DNA of 64,000 nt from an uncultured Pseudomonadales bacterium (GTDB taxonomy: Bacteria > Pseudomonadota > Gammaproteobacteria > Pseudomonadales > Azotimanducaceae), in the NCBI GenBank assembly GCA_937775265.1, contig CALKBV010000004.1:62001-126000 (forward strand), written 5' to 3'. Positions 19,195 through 29,052 of this stretch are shown here, piece by piece; the stretch's first letter is position 1, and each line of letters starts with the position of its first letter. The position numbers were made by a program, and so were the translations under genes. The notes under the pieces were generated by a model. That model was not told the origin of the DNA. It searched no databases and saw only the letters and a program-made list of their open reading frames with translations.

Positions 19195-19593
19195 ATGGCG
19201 ATCCTGATTGAGCACGAATTTAAATCCACTGCGATGGAACTGTGGGACATCGTCGGAACTCCCGATCGAATTGATTGGGTACCCGGTGTCACAGAATGTG
19301 TTTTCGATGGGGAAGTTCGCCGTCTTGGCATGCCCGGTGCGGGACAGATCGCAGAAAAAATACTCTTGCATAACAATGAGAGTATGCGGCTTGAGTACAG
19401 TTGTATCGAATCGAGCCCTCCCCTAGAACATCACCTGGCAATCATTCAGCTAAATTCTATCGCTAAAGGTCGCTGCATAATGCGCTGGGAGACGGAAGTG
19501 ACCCCCGTCGAGATCGAACCCTTCATCAAGAAAAGCATGCAAGGGTGCCTAAAGAAGCTTGAAGAGCTATTACAGCCACAACCGGGTAATTGA
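19195..19593 (+). CDS. SRPBCC family protein
   Basis: 132 aa, LWDIVGTPDRIDWVPGV pattern of polyketide cyclase/START-like small proteins. Confidence 0.65.
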   Translation: MAILIEHEFKSTAMELWDIVGTPDRIDWVPGVTECVFDGEVRRLGMPGAGQIAEKILLHNNESMRLEYSCIESSPPLEHHLAIIQLNSIAKGRCIMRWETEVTPVEIEPFIKKSMQGCLKKLEELLQPQPGN

Positions 19594-19675
19594 AAAACCT
19601 TTAAACAGTTAAGATTATCAAGTAGTTTTCTTGTTGGTACAGTAACGATGTATTCAACCGAGGCTGATCTGGATC

Positions 19676-20332
19676 ATGACTGACATTAATAGAACCCTAT
19701 GGGGTATCGGAACGCCACGTACGCTTCGACCAATTTGGACGTTGATTGAACTTGGACTTGCCTTCGAACACAGAAAGATCGCACCGCGCTCCCCGGGAAT
19801 GGATAATCCTGAATTCCGCGCGCTTAACGAAAGGCAAAAGGTACCATTTTACAAAGACGATCGGGTGCAAATTGGTGAGAGTGCAGCGATCGTAAACTAT
19901 CTGGCCGACCGTTATGGCAAAGATGCGTTACCCATGCCGGGACCAGGAACGCAAGAGCGAGCCACCCTAATGGATCACACGATGTATCTCATGACTGAGA
20001 TCGATGCCCGCCTGTATACGACCCGTCTTCATGGCGAGCCCCCGAACGGCCTTTCCGCAACTTACGGATCAGCGCCCGTGGCCGTTGAGGCCGCAAAAGA
20101 ATATGTAAGCAGGGGCCTGCGTGAGGCTGCGCGATGGTTTGCTGATGGCCAGCAATTTGCCCAGGGAGAACACTTCGGGACCGTCGATATACTGCTTGTT
20201 TCATGCCTGGATTGGGCCTCGACGAGGCACATCGTGCTACCGACACTACTGGCAGATTACCGGAACACAATTACCTTAAGACCTGGCTACATTGAGGCCT
20301 CGGCGCAAAACATTTCGGCCCGCGCAATCTAG
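19676..20332 (+). CDS. Glutathione S-transferase family protein
   Basis: LWGIGTPRTLRPIWTLIELGLAFEHRKI...KVPFYKDDRVQIGESAAIVNYLADRYG, GST N-terminal domain. Confidence 0.85.
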   Translation: MTDINRTLWGIGTPRTLRPIWTLIELGLAFEHRKIAPRSPGMDNPEFRALNERQKVPFYKDDRVQIGESAAIVNYLADRYGKDALPMPGPGTQERATLMDHTMYLMTEIDARLYTTRLHGEPPNGLSATYGSAPVAVEAAKEYVSRGLREAARWFADGQQFAQGEHFGTVDILLVSCLDWASTRHIVLPTLLADYRNTITLRPGYIEASAQNISARAI

Positions 20333-20445
20333 TTGCGTCTCAGAAGCTCGACGCAACTTAACAACCTGGTCAGTGCACCGATTGACTAACATTAGATAGA
20401 TTGCCACCCGCCATCAACCCGCAGAGCATTAATCTGGGGCAGCAT

Positions 20446-21660
20446 TTAGAAAAGGGACCGCAAACCGATACTAAAAACTACGTCAGGAGCAGTGTCCACA
20501 ATCACATCTTCGCTGACAGACAGATCCAATTGCACTTTTCGCCCCAGCTTGACGGAACCACCGAGAATAAGCTGGCCGGCAAAGCTGCCGAGCTCTTCCA
20601 CTCCGGAGTCATAGAGGGCTGAATGAAAATCGAATTGTGCCTTAAGACTGAAATTTGGGGAAAGTTTCCACGCCAGAGTACTTGAACCATAGACCGCGAG
20701 GTCTTCAACATCGCTTCCAACTAACTCTCCATTACCCATCGCGAGCGCCCCTACACTGCCGTGAAAACTTAGCGATTCATTTCCCAGAAATGCGCCTTCA
20801 CTGAAATACAACCCCACATAGACATCAGTTCCATCTGAACCGGTAAGCTTGTCGGGGTCTCCGGTAGGCAGCTTGACACCGCCACGGACACTCCAGGTTC
20901 GATTCTCATACTCGCGCAATTTGTATCCCAAATTCAGGCGTACCTCTCCAATCCCGCTGACTGATTTATTCAGGCGCATCGTGTTCACGCCTGAGGTGTA
21001 GCTATAGTCAAGCTGGTTACGAGGACGATCATCGCGATTAGCCTGACTCAAGCCAAATAAATCATGAAAGCCTTCAATAAACGAATCCAATTGACCGGGT
21101 CCATGGCGAATATAAGGCGCGTCGATCCCAACCTCCCACCTGTCACCAAAGCCATACCTCAAAGACAGGTTAACTCTGTAGGTCTCACCATCAATCAGTA
21201 TCGACTCAACGCCGTCCGTGTTCTCTGTGAAATTGTTGGCGATGTCCGTCTGAACCTGCCATACCAGAGTCTTATTAGGCACCAGTTTTGCAGGACGCGC
21301 ACTGGGCAGGCCATGTAATTGCACAAATGGACTAATATTTGAGGTAGTAAAGGGTGCAAATATCTCGGCTTTGACATTCATCGTAATCAGTACAGCAAGG
21401 AGAAAAATGGTCACTCTTCGCCTGTCGAGCCTGAATAATATGAACCTGAAAATATTGAATGGGTTGTCGATATCTGTCTTCATTACTATTGATAGTAGTC
21501 GGGCTTCGACGCCGTTGGTAAACTCTATCAAACAGAACTTCCCAACCGGCTGATTTGAAGCGGTCAATCGCTTAGATTCTATATGATTTGCGGCAGGGAC
21601 GTTAGGCACATAGAGTAGAAGCCGCAGATAGAGACCAGGCTCCGGCCTATTGCGATGCAA
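20446..21660 (-). CDS. DUF3187-like outer membrane protein (true start probably internal)
   Basis: ORF with beta-strand-rich sequence, FGDRWEVGIDAPYIRHGPGQLDSFIEGFHDLFGL. Confidence 0.65.
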   Translation of the reverse strand: MHRNRPEPGLYLRLLLYVPNVPAANHIESKRLTASNQPVGKFCLIEFTNGVEARLLSIVMKTDIDNPFNIFRFILFRLDRRRVTIFLLAVLITMNVKAEIFAPFTTSNISPFVQLHGLPSARPAKLVPNKTLVWQVQTDIANNFTENTDGVESILIDGETYRVNLSLRYGFGDRWEVGIDAPYIRHGPGQLDSFIEGFHDLFGLSQANRDDRPRNQLDYSYTSGVNTMRLNKSVSGIGEVRLNLGYKLREYENRTWSVRGGVKLPTGDPDKLTGSDGTDVYVGLYFSEGAFLGNESLSFHGSVGALAMGNGELVGSDVEDLAVYGSSTLAWKLSPNFSLKAQFDFHSALYDSGVEELGSFAGQLILGGSVKLGRKVQLDLSVSEDVIVDTAPDVVFSIGLRSLF

Positions 21661-21689
21661 CTCAACCTTGTTTTTTAAAGACTACGCCG

Positions 21690-24233
21690 TTGATTCCCAC
21701 TGATATTAAATTGCCTGTTATCGAAATTCTCGAAGTGTTGAAGTCGATACTCAAGCAACACCATGAGGCAATTCTACAGGCGCCACCCGGCGCAGGTAAA
21801 ACCACCCTTGTTCCTCTGGCACTGGCAGACGAGCCCTGGCTAAAGCAAAAGAAAATATTGATGCTGGAGCCACGCCGCATCGCAACCCGCGCAGCGGCGC
21901 ACCGTATGGCGGATCTCCTTCAGGAACCTGTGGGCCAGACCGTCGGATATCGAATGCGACTTGACACCCGGGTTTCGTCTCACACAAAAATCGAAGTGAT
22001 TACAGAAGGCATCCTCACCCGGATGCTTCAAGAGGACCCCTCCCTTGACGACGTGGGACTGGTTATTTTTGATGAGTTTCATGAACGTAGCCTGGACGCA
22101 GACCTGGCGCTTGCGTTGTGTCTGAAAGGGCGATCTCTATTCAGGGAGGAAGATCCGCTTAAAGTATTAATCATGTCGGCAACGCTCGACAGCCATAAAC
22201 TGGAAGAACTCACCAGGGCCCCCGTCGTCCGGAGCGAAGGGAAACAGTATCCGGTCGACCTCGTCTACGGTAAACCCAGCGAGCCTCGAGACTCAATCAA
22301 TGACAAGACTGTCGCGGCAACCTTAAAGGCACTGACTGACCACCCCGACAGCAGCATTCTGGTATTCCTTCCCGGCCAGGGCGAAATCAGGAGAGTGGCA
22401 GACTCGCTTACGACCGAGCTGCATAATAGAAAAATCAGCGGGGTTCACCTGCGGCCTCTTTACGGCAATCTTTCCCTGGAAGCACAACAAGACGCCATCG
22501 CACCAGTCCCAAAACCCGGCGAAAGGAAAGTCGTACTTGCAACCAACATCGCAGAAACCAGCTTAACCATCGATGGCGTGGATATTGTCATCGACACCGG
22601 CCTAGCCAGGGAACCTGTCTTCGATCCAACAACGGGAATGACACGGCTTCACACACGCAAAATTTCCCAGGCATCGAGCACACAACGGATGGGCCGAGCC
22701 GGCAGACTGCGCCCCGGGAAATGTTATCGGCTCTGGTCAAAAAGCCAGCAGGATCAGATGGCTCCTCATCCAACACCAGAGATATTAAGCGCCGACCTCA
22801 CACCGGTAGCACTGCAACTTCTGAAATGGGGGATAAATGACCCGATGGAACTCGCCTGGCTGGATCCACCAGGAAGCGGTCCCTGGTTGCAGGCAGTATC
22901 GTTGCTGGTAAGGCTCGGCGCGATCATAAAGAGAGATAACGGACTACAGCTAACCGACCACGGCACCCAGATGGCCGGCCTTGCGGTGCACCCTCGCCTC
23001 GCACATATGCTGATCTGCGGACAATCGATTGGCCATGCCGACACAGCCAGCCTTATTGCGAGCATCCTGTCAGATCGCGACCCATTGGGCCGGGACACTC
23101 CCGACATGAACGAGAGAATTGACATCCTGCAAGGAAAATCAAAATGTCCGAATCAACATCGTGGCTGGTTTCGCCGCACCCATCAGCTCGCCGAAATATT
23201 TTCTACGCAAATCAAACAACTCGTCACCGCCACAGCGACAAACCTGATTAACCCTGATCAGGTATCAGGCTATCTGATCTCCTGCGCCTACCCTGATCGG
23301 ATTGCCAGACACCGACACGCTGGTGGCTTTCAATTATCGAATGGCCGGGGAGCAAGCATCCCCGGGAACCATGCCCTGGGACATTCCAGGTGGCTAGCTG
23401 TCGCTGAGATCGGAGGAATGGCAAGATCGAAAGGCGACATGATTCGATCCGCCGCTACTTTAGATGAAACCCTATTCGAATCTTTACTCTCAGAGCAGGT
23501 TACGCACAACACTATTGTTGAGTGGGACAGTAAAACAAAACGTTTCATTGCCGAAGAAAGACAACAGATTGGCGATCTCGTGTTAAGCCGCAACAAGCTC
23601 TCAAAGGTTCCGGCTGAAGCCAAAAGAGAAGCGCTCATAAAACATGTTCAAACTTCAGGTCTGGAAACCCTACCGTTTACACCGGAGATTCGACAATGGC
23701 AGGCTCGCGTAGAACTCGTCCGAGCTAATGCTGACTATAAAACCTGGCCTGACGTGTCCAGCGAACGTCTGCTGGCTTCCATGAATGATTGGCTTGGCCC
23801 CTATCTCGAACCCGTCAACCTGCTAAGTCATTTTAAGAAACTCGATTTAAAATCCATTCTTACAGCGCTACTGACCTGGGAGCAGAATCAACAACTAAAT
23901 GCACTAGCCCCGCAGCGGTTGCAGGTGCCTTCCGGTTCGAGTTACTCGATTGATTACACAACTACGCCGCCGGTACTCGCAGTAAAGTTGCAGGAGATGT
24001 TTGGATGTGTTGATACACCAGCAGTCCTCAACGGCCAGATACCACTCACGATCCATCTGCTATCCCCCGCCGGCAGACCACTGCAGGTCACCCAGGACTT
24101 GGCCGGATTCTGGCAAACTTCCTACCTGGACGTCAGAAAGGAAATGAAGGGGCGCTATCCAAAACATCCGTGGCCGGAAGATCCTCAAAACGCCGCACCA
24201 ACAAGAAGAACAAAACCAAGACGAGGGGGTTAG
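21690..24233 (+). CDS. hrpB: ATP-dependent helicase HrpB
   Basis: 847 aa; PPGAGKTTLVPLALADE, DEFHERSLDADLALAL, TNIAETSLTIDGVDIVIDTG, QRMGRAGR. Confidence 0.95.
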   Translation: MIPTDIKLPVIEILEVLKSILKQHHEAILQAPPGAGKTTLVPLALADEPWLKQKKILMLEPRRIATRAAAHRMADLLQEPVGQTVGYRMRLDTRVSSHTKIEVITEGILTRMLQEDPSLDDVGLVIFDEFHERSLDADLALALCLKGRSLFREEDPLKVLIMSATLDSHKLEELTRAPVVRSEGKQYPVDLVYGKPSEPRDSINDKTVAATLKALTDHPDSSILVFLPGQGEIRRVADSLTTELHNRKISGVHLRPLYGNLSLEAQQDAIAPVPKPGERKVVLATNIAETSLTIDGVDIVIDTGLAREPVFDPTTGMTRLHTRKISQASSTQRMGRAGRLRPGKCYRLWSKSQQDQMAPHPTPEILSADLTPVALQLLKWGINDPMELAWLDPPGSGPWLQAVSLLVRLGAIIKRDNGLQLTDHGTQMAGLAVHPRLAHMLICGQSIGHADTASLIASILSDRDPLGRDTPDMNERIDILQGKSKCPNQHRGWFRRTHQLAEIFSTQIKQLVTATATNLINPDQVSGYLISCAYPDRIARHRHAGGFQLSNGRGASIPGNHALGHSRWLAVAEIGGMARSKGDMIRSAATLDETLFESLLSEQVTHNTIVEWDSKTKRFIAEERQQIGDLVLSRNKLSKVPAEAKREALIKHVQTSGLETLPFTPEIRQWQARVELVRANADYKTWPDVSSERLLASMNDWLGPYLEPVNLLSHFKKLDLKSILTALLTWEQNQQLNALAPQRLQVPSGSSYSIDYTTTPPVLAVKLQEMFGCVDTPAVLNGQIPLTIHLLSPAGRPLQVTQDLAGFWQTSYLDVRKEMKGRYPKHPWPEDPQNAAPTRRTKPRRGG

Positions 24234-24266
24234 AATACTCATCCAAGATAATAATAAGAGCCAACC

Positions 24267-25130
24267 ATGCTGACCCTCGGGCAAACCTACATCTTGCGCG
24301 TATCAAAACTGACTGATCAGGGCGCCTACATGGACGGGGAAAATCTGGGTGAAATCCTGTTGCCAACTAAATTTTGTCCACCCGGCCTGGAGGTAGACAG
24401 TCACCTACCCGTTTTCCTTTATCAGGATTCTGAAACCCGGCTCATCGTCACCACGCAAACCCCCAAGGTACAGGTTGGGGAATTCGCTTACCTGAAAGTG
24501 GTCGCGAACACAGATTACGGTACTTTTATGAACTGGGGGCTGGATAAAGACTTGCTGGCACCCTTTGGCGAGCAACACAGGCCAATGGAGGTGGACCGAT
24601 CTTATCTGGTGTACGTCTATTTGAATAATGCTGATGGCAGAATCACCGCTTCGTCCAAAATAGAAAAGTTCATTGACGATCAAGCGCCACACGACTTCGA
24701 ACCGGGTCAACGGGTTGACCTTATCATCGCTAACAGCACCGACCTGGGATTTAAGGCCATTATCAATCACAGCCATTGGGGGCTGCTGTACAAAGATGAG
24801 GTAAACGAACGACTTAGCTTTGGCCAATCAAGACGTGGCTTCATCAAATTTGTGCGACCCGATGGCAAAATTGACCTGGCCCTCAAGCAGGAACAAGAAA
24901 CACGAGACCAACACACCATGACAGTTGTTAATTACCTCAAGGGGCACGATGGATTTGCAGCCGCTCATGACAAAACAGATCCTGCGAAAATCCAGGAGCT
25001 TTTCGGCATGAGTAAAAAATCCTTCAAAAAAGTCATCGGCGGTCTCTACAAACAGCGTATTATTAAGATTCAACCTGATGGCATTCGCCTCAACAATCAG
25101 GGCGTCAAACCAAAAACAAACGGGACTTAA
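24267..25130 (+). CDS. S1-like RNA-binding protein (CvfB/YitL family)
   Basis: 287 aa with repeated S1-type domains and C-terminal winged helix (LFGMSKKSFKKVIGGLYKQRII). Confidence 0.82.
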   Translation: MLTLGQTYILRVSKLTDQGAYMDGENLGEILLPTKFCPPGLEVDSHLPVFLYQDSETRLIVTTQTPKVQVGEFAYLKVVANTDYGTFMNWGLDKDLLAPFGEQHRPMEVDRSYLVYVYLNNADGRITASSKIEKFIDDQAPHDFEPGQRVDLIIANSTDLGFKAIINHSHWGLLYKDEVNERLSFGQSRRGFIKFVRPDGKIDLALKQEQETRDQHTMTVVNYLKGHDGFAAAHDKTDPAKIQELFGMSKKSFKKVIGGLYKQRIIKIQPDGIRLNNQGVKPKTNGT

Positions 25131-25132
25131 CC

Positions 25133-25621
25133 ATTAACAACAACGACATTCTCCGCCGCCTTCGCTATTCATTTGATTTTAACGATTCGAAAATGATCAC
25201 CGTCTTCGCACAAGCTGACCTAGCAGTAAGCCGTAGCCAGGTAAGTAACTGGTTAAAAAAGGACGACGATCCCGAGCAGCAGCCATGCGATGACAGAATT
25301 TTGGCCTGCTATCTAAACGGCCTTATTAACGAGATGCGCGGCAAGAAAGATGGTCCCCAGCCGGAACCAGAAGACAAACTCAGCAACAACATTATCTTCA
25401 AAAAACTCAAGATAGCTCTTAACCTGAAGGCTGACGACATATTAAGAATGATGGCAGTAGTCGATTTTAAGATGAGCAAGCATGAACTCAGTGCGTTTTT
25501 CAGAAAAAAAGGTCACAAGCATTACAGAGAGTGCCAGGAACAAATCCTGAGAAATTTTCTTCATGGTATTCAGGTCGAATACCGAGACGACACAGAGGAA
25601 GAACAACGCCCATCAGCCTAG
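25133..25621 (+). CDS. yehS: DUF1456/YehS family protein, probable non-ATG (ATT) start
   Basis: ORF track starts at 25193 but the conserved family N-terminus NNNDILRRLRYSFDFNDSKMI is encoded in frame from 25133. Confidence 0.75.
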   Translation: MNNNDILRRLRYSFDFNDSKMITVFAQADLAVSRSQVSNWLKKDDDPEQQPCDDRILACYLNGLINEMRGKKDGPQPEPEDKLSNNIIFKKLKIALNLKADDILRMMAVVDFKMSKHELSAFFRKKGHKHYRECQEQILRNFLHGIQVEYRDDTEEEQRPSA

Positions 25622-25647
25622 CTAAACGAAAGACCTTCTCATCAAAT

Positions 25648-26157
25648 CTATAGAGAAATTAGCGCGAGGTTCGTCAATATCAGATACAGCCCACTCGCCC
25701 AGATCGTACAGGCAAGAAGGTCGCAAACAAAAAACGTCCTCCAGCGCATCCCCGAAACCCCCGCAACAATTGGTGTCAGAGACCGTAGCAGTGGCACAAG
25801 CCTTCCGACGCATATCCCGATAGACGCTGATTTTTCTATCTGAGTTTGTATCTTGGCTCGTGTCTTTACCCTGTTTTTCAACCAAGTCATGTGCCAAACC
25901 CGGCCACCCATTAGACGACCGACAAAATACCCGCTGTGATCCCCTAACAGTGCACCAGAAAAACCCAGCAACAAAATCGCAGAGAGCGAGGCTGAGTCTG
26001 ATGTGTAAAGCAGAGTGCTTGTAGACAGGAGAAAGACTCCGGAGACGAATAGCCCTATCCCTGGACAAGATTCGAGGAAGGCCAGCGTGGGCACGAGATA
26101 TATCAAGTTTGCGGATGGCGCAGATAGCCAGCCGTTAATCGTATCTAACACGCCCAT
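25648..26157 (-). CDS. DedA family / SNARE-associated-type membrane protein
   Basis: GFSGALLGDHSGYFVGRLMGGRVW...RLVPLLRSLTPIVAGVSGMRWRTFFVCDLLACTIW. Confidence 0.8.
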   Translation of the reverse strand: MGVLDTINGWLSAPSANLIYLVPTLAFLESCPGIGLFVSGVFLLSTSTLLYTSDSASLSAILLLGFSGALLGDHSGYFVGRLMGGRVWHMTWLKNRVKTRAKIQTQIEKSASIGICVGRLVPLLRSLTPIVAGVSGMRWRTFFVCDLLACTIWASGLYLILTNLALISL

Positions 26158-26162
26158 CGCAC

Positions 26163-26852
26163 CTATCTCAAAAATTCAGCGCGCGTTCTGTGGTCTTCCT
26201 TAAATTGTCCGCCGAGTGCAGTGGTTTGCGTCGTGGAATTTGTGTCCATTACACCACGTGACTTCACGCAGTAATGGGTGGCATCTATCGTCACTGCGAC
26301 ATCATCGGTTTCAAGTAAAGTTTGCAGTGCAACGAGAATCTGCTGCGTCAGGCGCTCCTGAACTTGGGGCCGTTGCGCAAAGAACCGAACAATTCGGTTT
26401 ATTTTGGACAAACCAATGATTTTGTTATTGGGGATGTAGGCGACCCTTGAGGCACCGTCGATCGTTACAAAGTGGTGTTCACAGGTACTGATCACGCTGA
26501 TGTTGTCGACTTTCACCATTTCCTCGACGCCCATCTTATTGTCGATAACGGAAATCTTAGGGAAGTTGCTGTAGTCCAAACCTCCGAACAACTCATCGAC
26601 ATACATTTTGGCAATTCGGTGGGGCGTTTCAGTCAGGCTGTCGTCTCTCAAATCTAACCCTAGGGTTGTGGCAATGTCTGTCATTGAGGATTTTACAAGA
26701 CTATATTTTTCATTGCGTGAGAGGCCGTTGTCTATCATCGGCGTTTCTAGGCCTTTTTCAACCAATGCTGCTTTGACCAGTTTTGCCTCTGGCGAGCAAT
26801 CCCCGGGCAAACGATAAGCACTCTTACCAAAACTTTCTACAGTAGCGCTCAT
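26163..26852 (-). CDS. folE: GTP cyclohydrolase I
   Basis: [21 protein letters not shown]...[14 protein letters not shown]...[17 protein letters not shown]. Confidence 0.95.
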   Translation of the reverse strand: MSATVESFGKSAYRLPGDCSPEAKLVKAALVEKGLETPMIDNGLSRNEKYSLVKSSMTDIATTLGLDLRDDSLTETPHRIAKMYVDELFGGLDYSNFPKISVIDNKMGVEEMVKVDNISVISTCEHHFVTIDGASRVAYIPNNKIIGLSKINRIVRFFAQRPQVQERLTQQILVALQTLLETDDVAVTIDATHYCVKSRGVMDTNSTTQTTALGGQFKEDHRTRAEFLR

Positions 26853-26892
26853 GCTATTTCCTTCTCGTTTTGATACTTATGAATTTGTATAG

Positions 26893-26922
26893 GTTTTACG
26901 CAAATACCAAGAAAAAAGATCA
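26893..26922 (-). promoter_or_regulatory. Candidate ECF11 (RpoE/ChrR-type) promoter of folE: TGATCT-N18-TAAAAC
   Basis: Spacing counted directly; matches the element upstream of the lipocalin gene. Confidence 0.55.
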
Positions 26923-26969
26923 GCATGGAAAAAATATAGTTGGCCGGCGATACCGTCCGCTATAGTAGG

Positions 26970-27632
26970 TTAACTTGGAGTGAAACTGAGGAACGGGTTC
27001 AGGACTCGCTTTATCCCCGTCAGCCTTATTGGTGCTTCCAGCACCGACAGGCATATACATTCTTGGTTACGAGCGGCGAAAGGCCTATGGGTGTCTCCTG
27101 CTTCTCTTACAAGGAAGTCCCCTGGCTGGTACACGCCCTCTTCATCTGAGAAGCTTCCAGTCAACACGACCGTGATTTCTTTACCAAGGTGGTCATGCTC
27201 TGGCGCTTTCCCCCCAGCATCAATGCGGTGCAACGCAAGCTCATATTCTTCTTCGCCGACACTTATCGGTGCGACTTTTAATGAAGGAGACAATCTCCGC
27301 CAATCAAGCTCCCCGTCAGGCAACAGTCGTTGCACGAACTCAGGTAGTTCGGCGGAAATACTGTCACTGCACTGACGCTGCGGCTCATCCGAGGGTTCTT
27401 CTTCCACCAATGAGTCCAAACTTGCAATGACCCTGTCGAACAATTCATCTGATACCGGAACGGCTTGGGCGGTAGTTAACAACTCGCCGCCAATCTCCCC
27501 CAGTGATTCCACCGAATCACTGCACTGCTTGCAATATTGCAGGTGGGTTGTGACAGAAATACATGGCGCGACGGATAAGGATCCAGACGCATACTCCACC
27601 AGAAGGTCCGATTCCGGATGTCTATTAATCAT
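26970..27632 (-). CDS. chrR: ChrR-type zinc anti-sigma factor with cupin domain
   Basis: N-terminal HLQYCKQC (HxxxCxxC) and cupin EHDHLGKEITVVLTGSF...GDFLVREAGDTHRP; TAATG overlap with sigma gene. Confidence 0.88.
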   Translation of the reverse strand: MINRHPESDLLVEYASGSLSVAPCISVTTHLQYCKQCSDSVESLGEIGGELLTTAQAVPVSDELFDRVIASLDSLVEEEPSDEPQRQCSDSISAELPEFVQRLLPDGELDWRRLSPSLKVAPISVGEEEYELALHRIDAGGKAPEHDHLGKEITVVLTGSFSDEEGVYQPGDFLVREAGDTHRPFAARNQECICLSVLEAPIRLTGIKRVLNPFLSFTPS

Positions 27633-28252
27633 TAGTTACTTCCCTCTATAACACCCAGGTCTCCCAGTGGCGCTAATGCTAGTTTCATTTTATTCATGGC
27701 CAAACGAACTCTTGATTTGACGGTGCCAAGTGGCAAGGCCAGCGTATTGGCAACCTGTTGTCCAGACTGCCCCTGAAAGTACATCAGTTGCAGTACTTCC
27801 GCCTGCTCCACGGGTAATTGACTCAATTGTTCGGAGATAAGTTTTTTTGTCCTTATCTGAGACAGTGAAGACAGCGGTGTAGGGTTTTCTCGCTCGTCAT
27901 ACAGATCTTCCGCGTTCAACAGGTCAGGGTTTTGCCTATTCTGCTTTCTGAGCCAATCTATTCGGGTATTTCGCGCTATCGTATAGATCCATGTGCTCGC
28001 CGAGGCCTGTGAGGATGAGTAGGAAGGTGCTTTTCGCCATACCTTTATCATCGTTTCCTGAACGAGTTCTTCCGCGTTCTCTGGGGTCACGCCCCCGCTC
28101 TTGATCAAAAACGCTTTCAGGAAAGGCGAGAAGTGCTTGAAAAGAGACTGGAAGGCGCCCCTATCCTGGCTCCTACCGACTCTTTCAATGCATTCGTTCC
28201 AGTTTTCTGCTTCGGTAGCCAATGTTCGGCCTATTGTTCGTTTGAGCTTCAT
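27632..28252 (-). CDS. ECF RNA polymerase sigma factor (ECF11-like)
   Basis: LVQETMIKVWRKAPSYSSSQASASTWIYTIARNTRIDWLRKQNR and sigma4 LPVEQAEVLQLMYFQGQSGQQVANTLALPLGTVKSRVRLAMNKMK. Confidence 0.93.
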   Translation of the reverse strand: MKLKRTIGRTLATEAENWNECIERVGRSQDRGAFQSLFKHFSPFLKAFLIKSGGVTPENAEELVQETMIKVWRKAPSYSSSQASASTWIYTIARNTRIDWLRKQNRQNPDLLNAEDLYDERENPTPLSSLSQIRTKKLISEQLSQLPVEQAEVLQLMYFQGQSGQQVANTLALPLGTVKSRVRLAMNKMKLALAPLGDLGVIEGSN

Positions 28253-28318
28253 GATAACGGGTACTTAGTGTCCATAACAGTTAATACGCAGGCCTTTGGG
28301 AAATGGATCACCAAACCC

Positions 28319-28867
28319 CTAACCGGTCGCGAGCAAGCCCTTTCGCCGCTCTGGGAACTGGATCAACCCCCGGTCGTAGCCCAACTGAACAGCCATCTCA
28401 ATAAGCAGCTCGAGGTGCTCCCTGGGAAGATCGGGGTCCCGTGACATTATCCAAAGGTAATCTCGCTTTTTGCGCCCAATAATAGTGGTTTGATAATCGG
28501 GGTCGAGATAAACCACCCTGTAATCAGCTTTAATGGGCCAAATAAACTGCATTCCCCAGACTGCGTTATTAGAGTCCGGCTGAATGTACCCTGTGGCTTT
28601 GAGCTCTCTTTCAGCGCCATTTCTCGGGTTGATAAAGGAGAACCTGGTATCGACCGTACCGTCTTCATTCAATGTATATCGCTCGATGGGGTTAATAGCG
28701 CCGCGTTCCGGGAATGTCGGGATATTGGCCAAGACGTGCCAGTCACCCATAAATTTATTGATGTCCACGTAGGATGCTGTCTGCATTGGCTCTCTCGGTT
28801 GATGGGTGCAGCTTGCGACTAACAGGGCGCTGATTACTACTAAGGTTTTGATCGTTATTGCGTTCAT
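28319..28867 (-). CDS. Lipocalin family lipoprotein (Blc-like)
   Basis: MNAITIKTLVVISALLVASC lipobox; DINKFMGDWHVLANIPTFPERGAINPIERYTL lipocalin pattern. Confidence 0.9.
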   Translation of the reverse strand: MNAITIKTLVVISALLVASCTHQPREPMQTASYVDINKFMGDWHVLANIPTFPERGAINPIERYTLNEDGTVDTRFSFINPRNGAERELKATGYIQPDSNNAVWGMQFIWPIKADYRVVYLDPDYQTTIIGRKKRDYLWIMSRDPDLPREHLELLIEMAVQLGYDRGLIQFPERRKGLLATG

Positions 28868-28872
28868 GCACG

Positions 28873-28902
28873 CTTTTACGTGACGGGCTAGATTACGGAT
28901 CA
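28873..28902 (-). promoter_or_regulatory. Candidate ECF11 promoter of lipocalin-sigma-chrR: TGATCC-N18-TAAAAG
   Basis: Spacing counted directly; shared with the folE promoter. Confidence 0.6.
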
Positions 28903-29052
28903 ATCAGACGCGAATCCTACTCGGTGAATCTCGGTTGAAAGAACTGAAAGGACCCTCCAAATTTGTACCGGTTCCTCGCAGATGCATTGCCACGTGACTA
29001 GCAAAGAAGCCCTCGTTAAACTAAAACAAAATTAACAGCTCGAGTAAAAACT

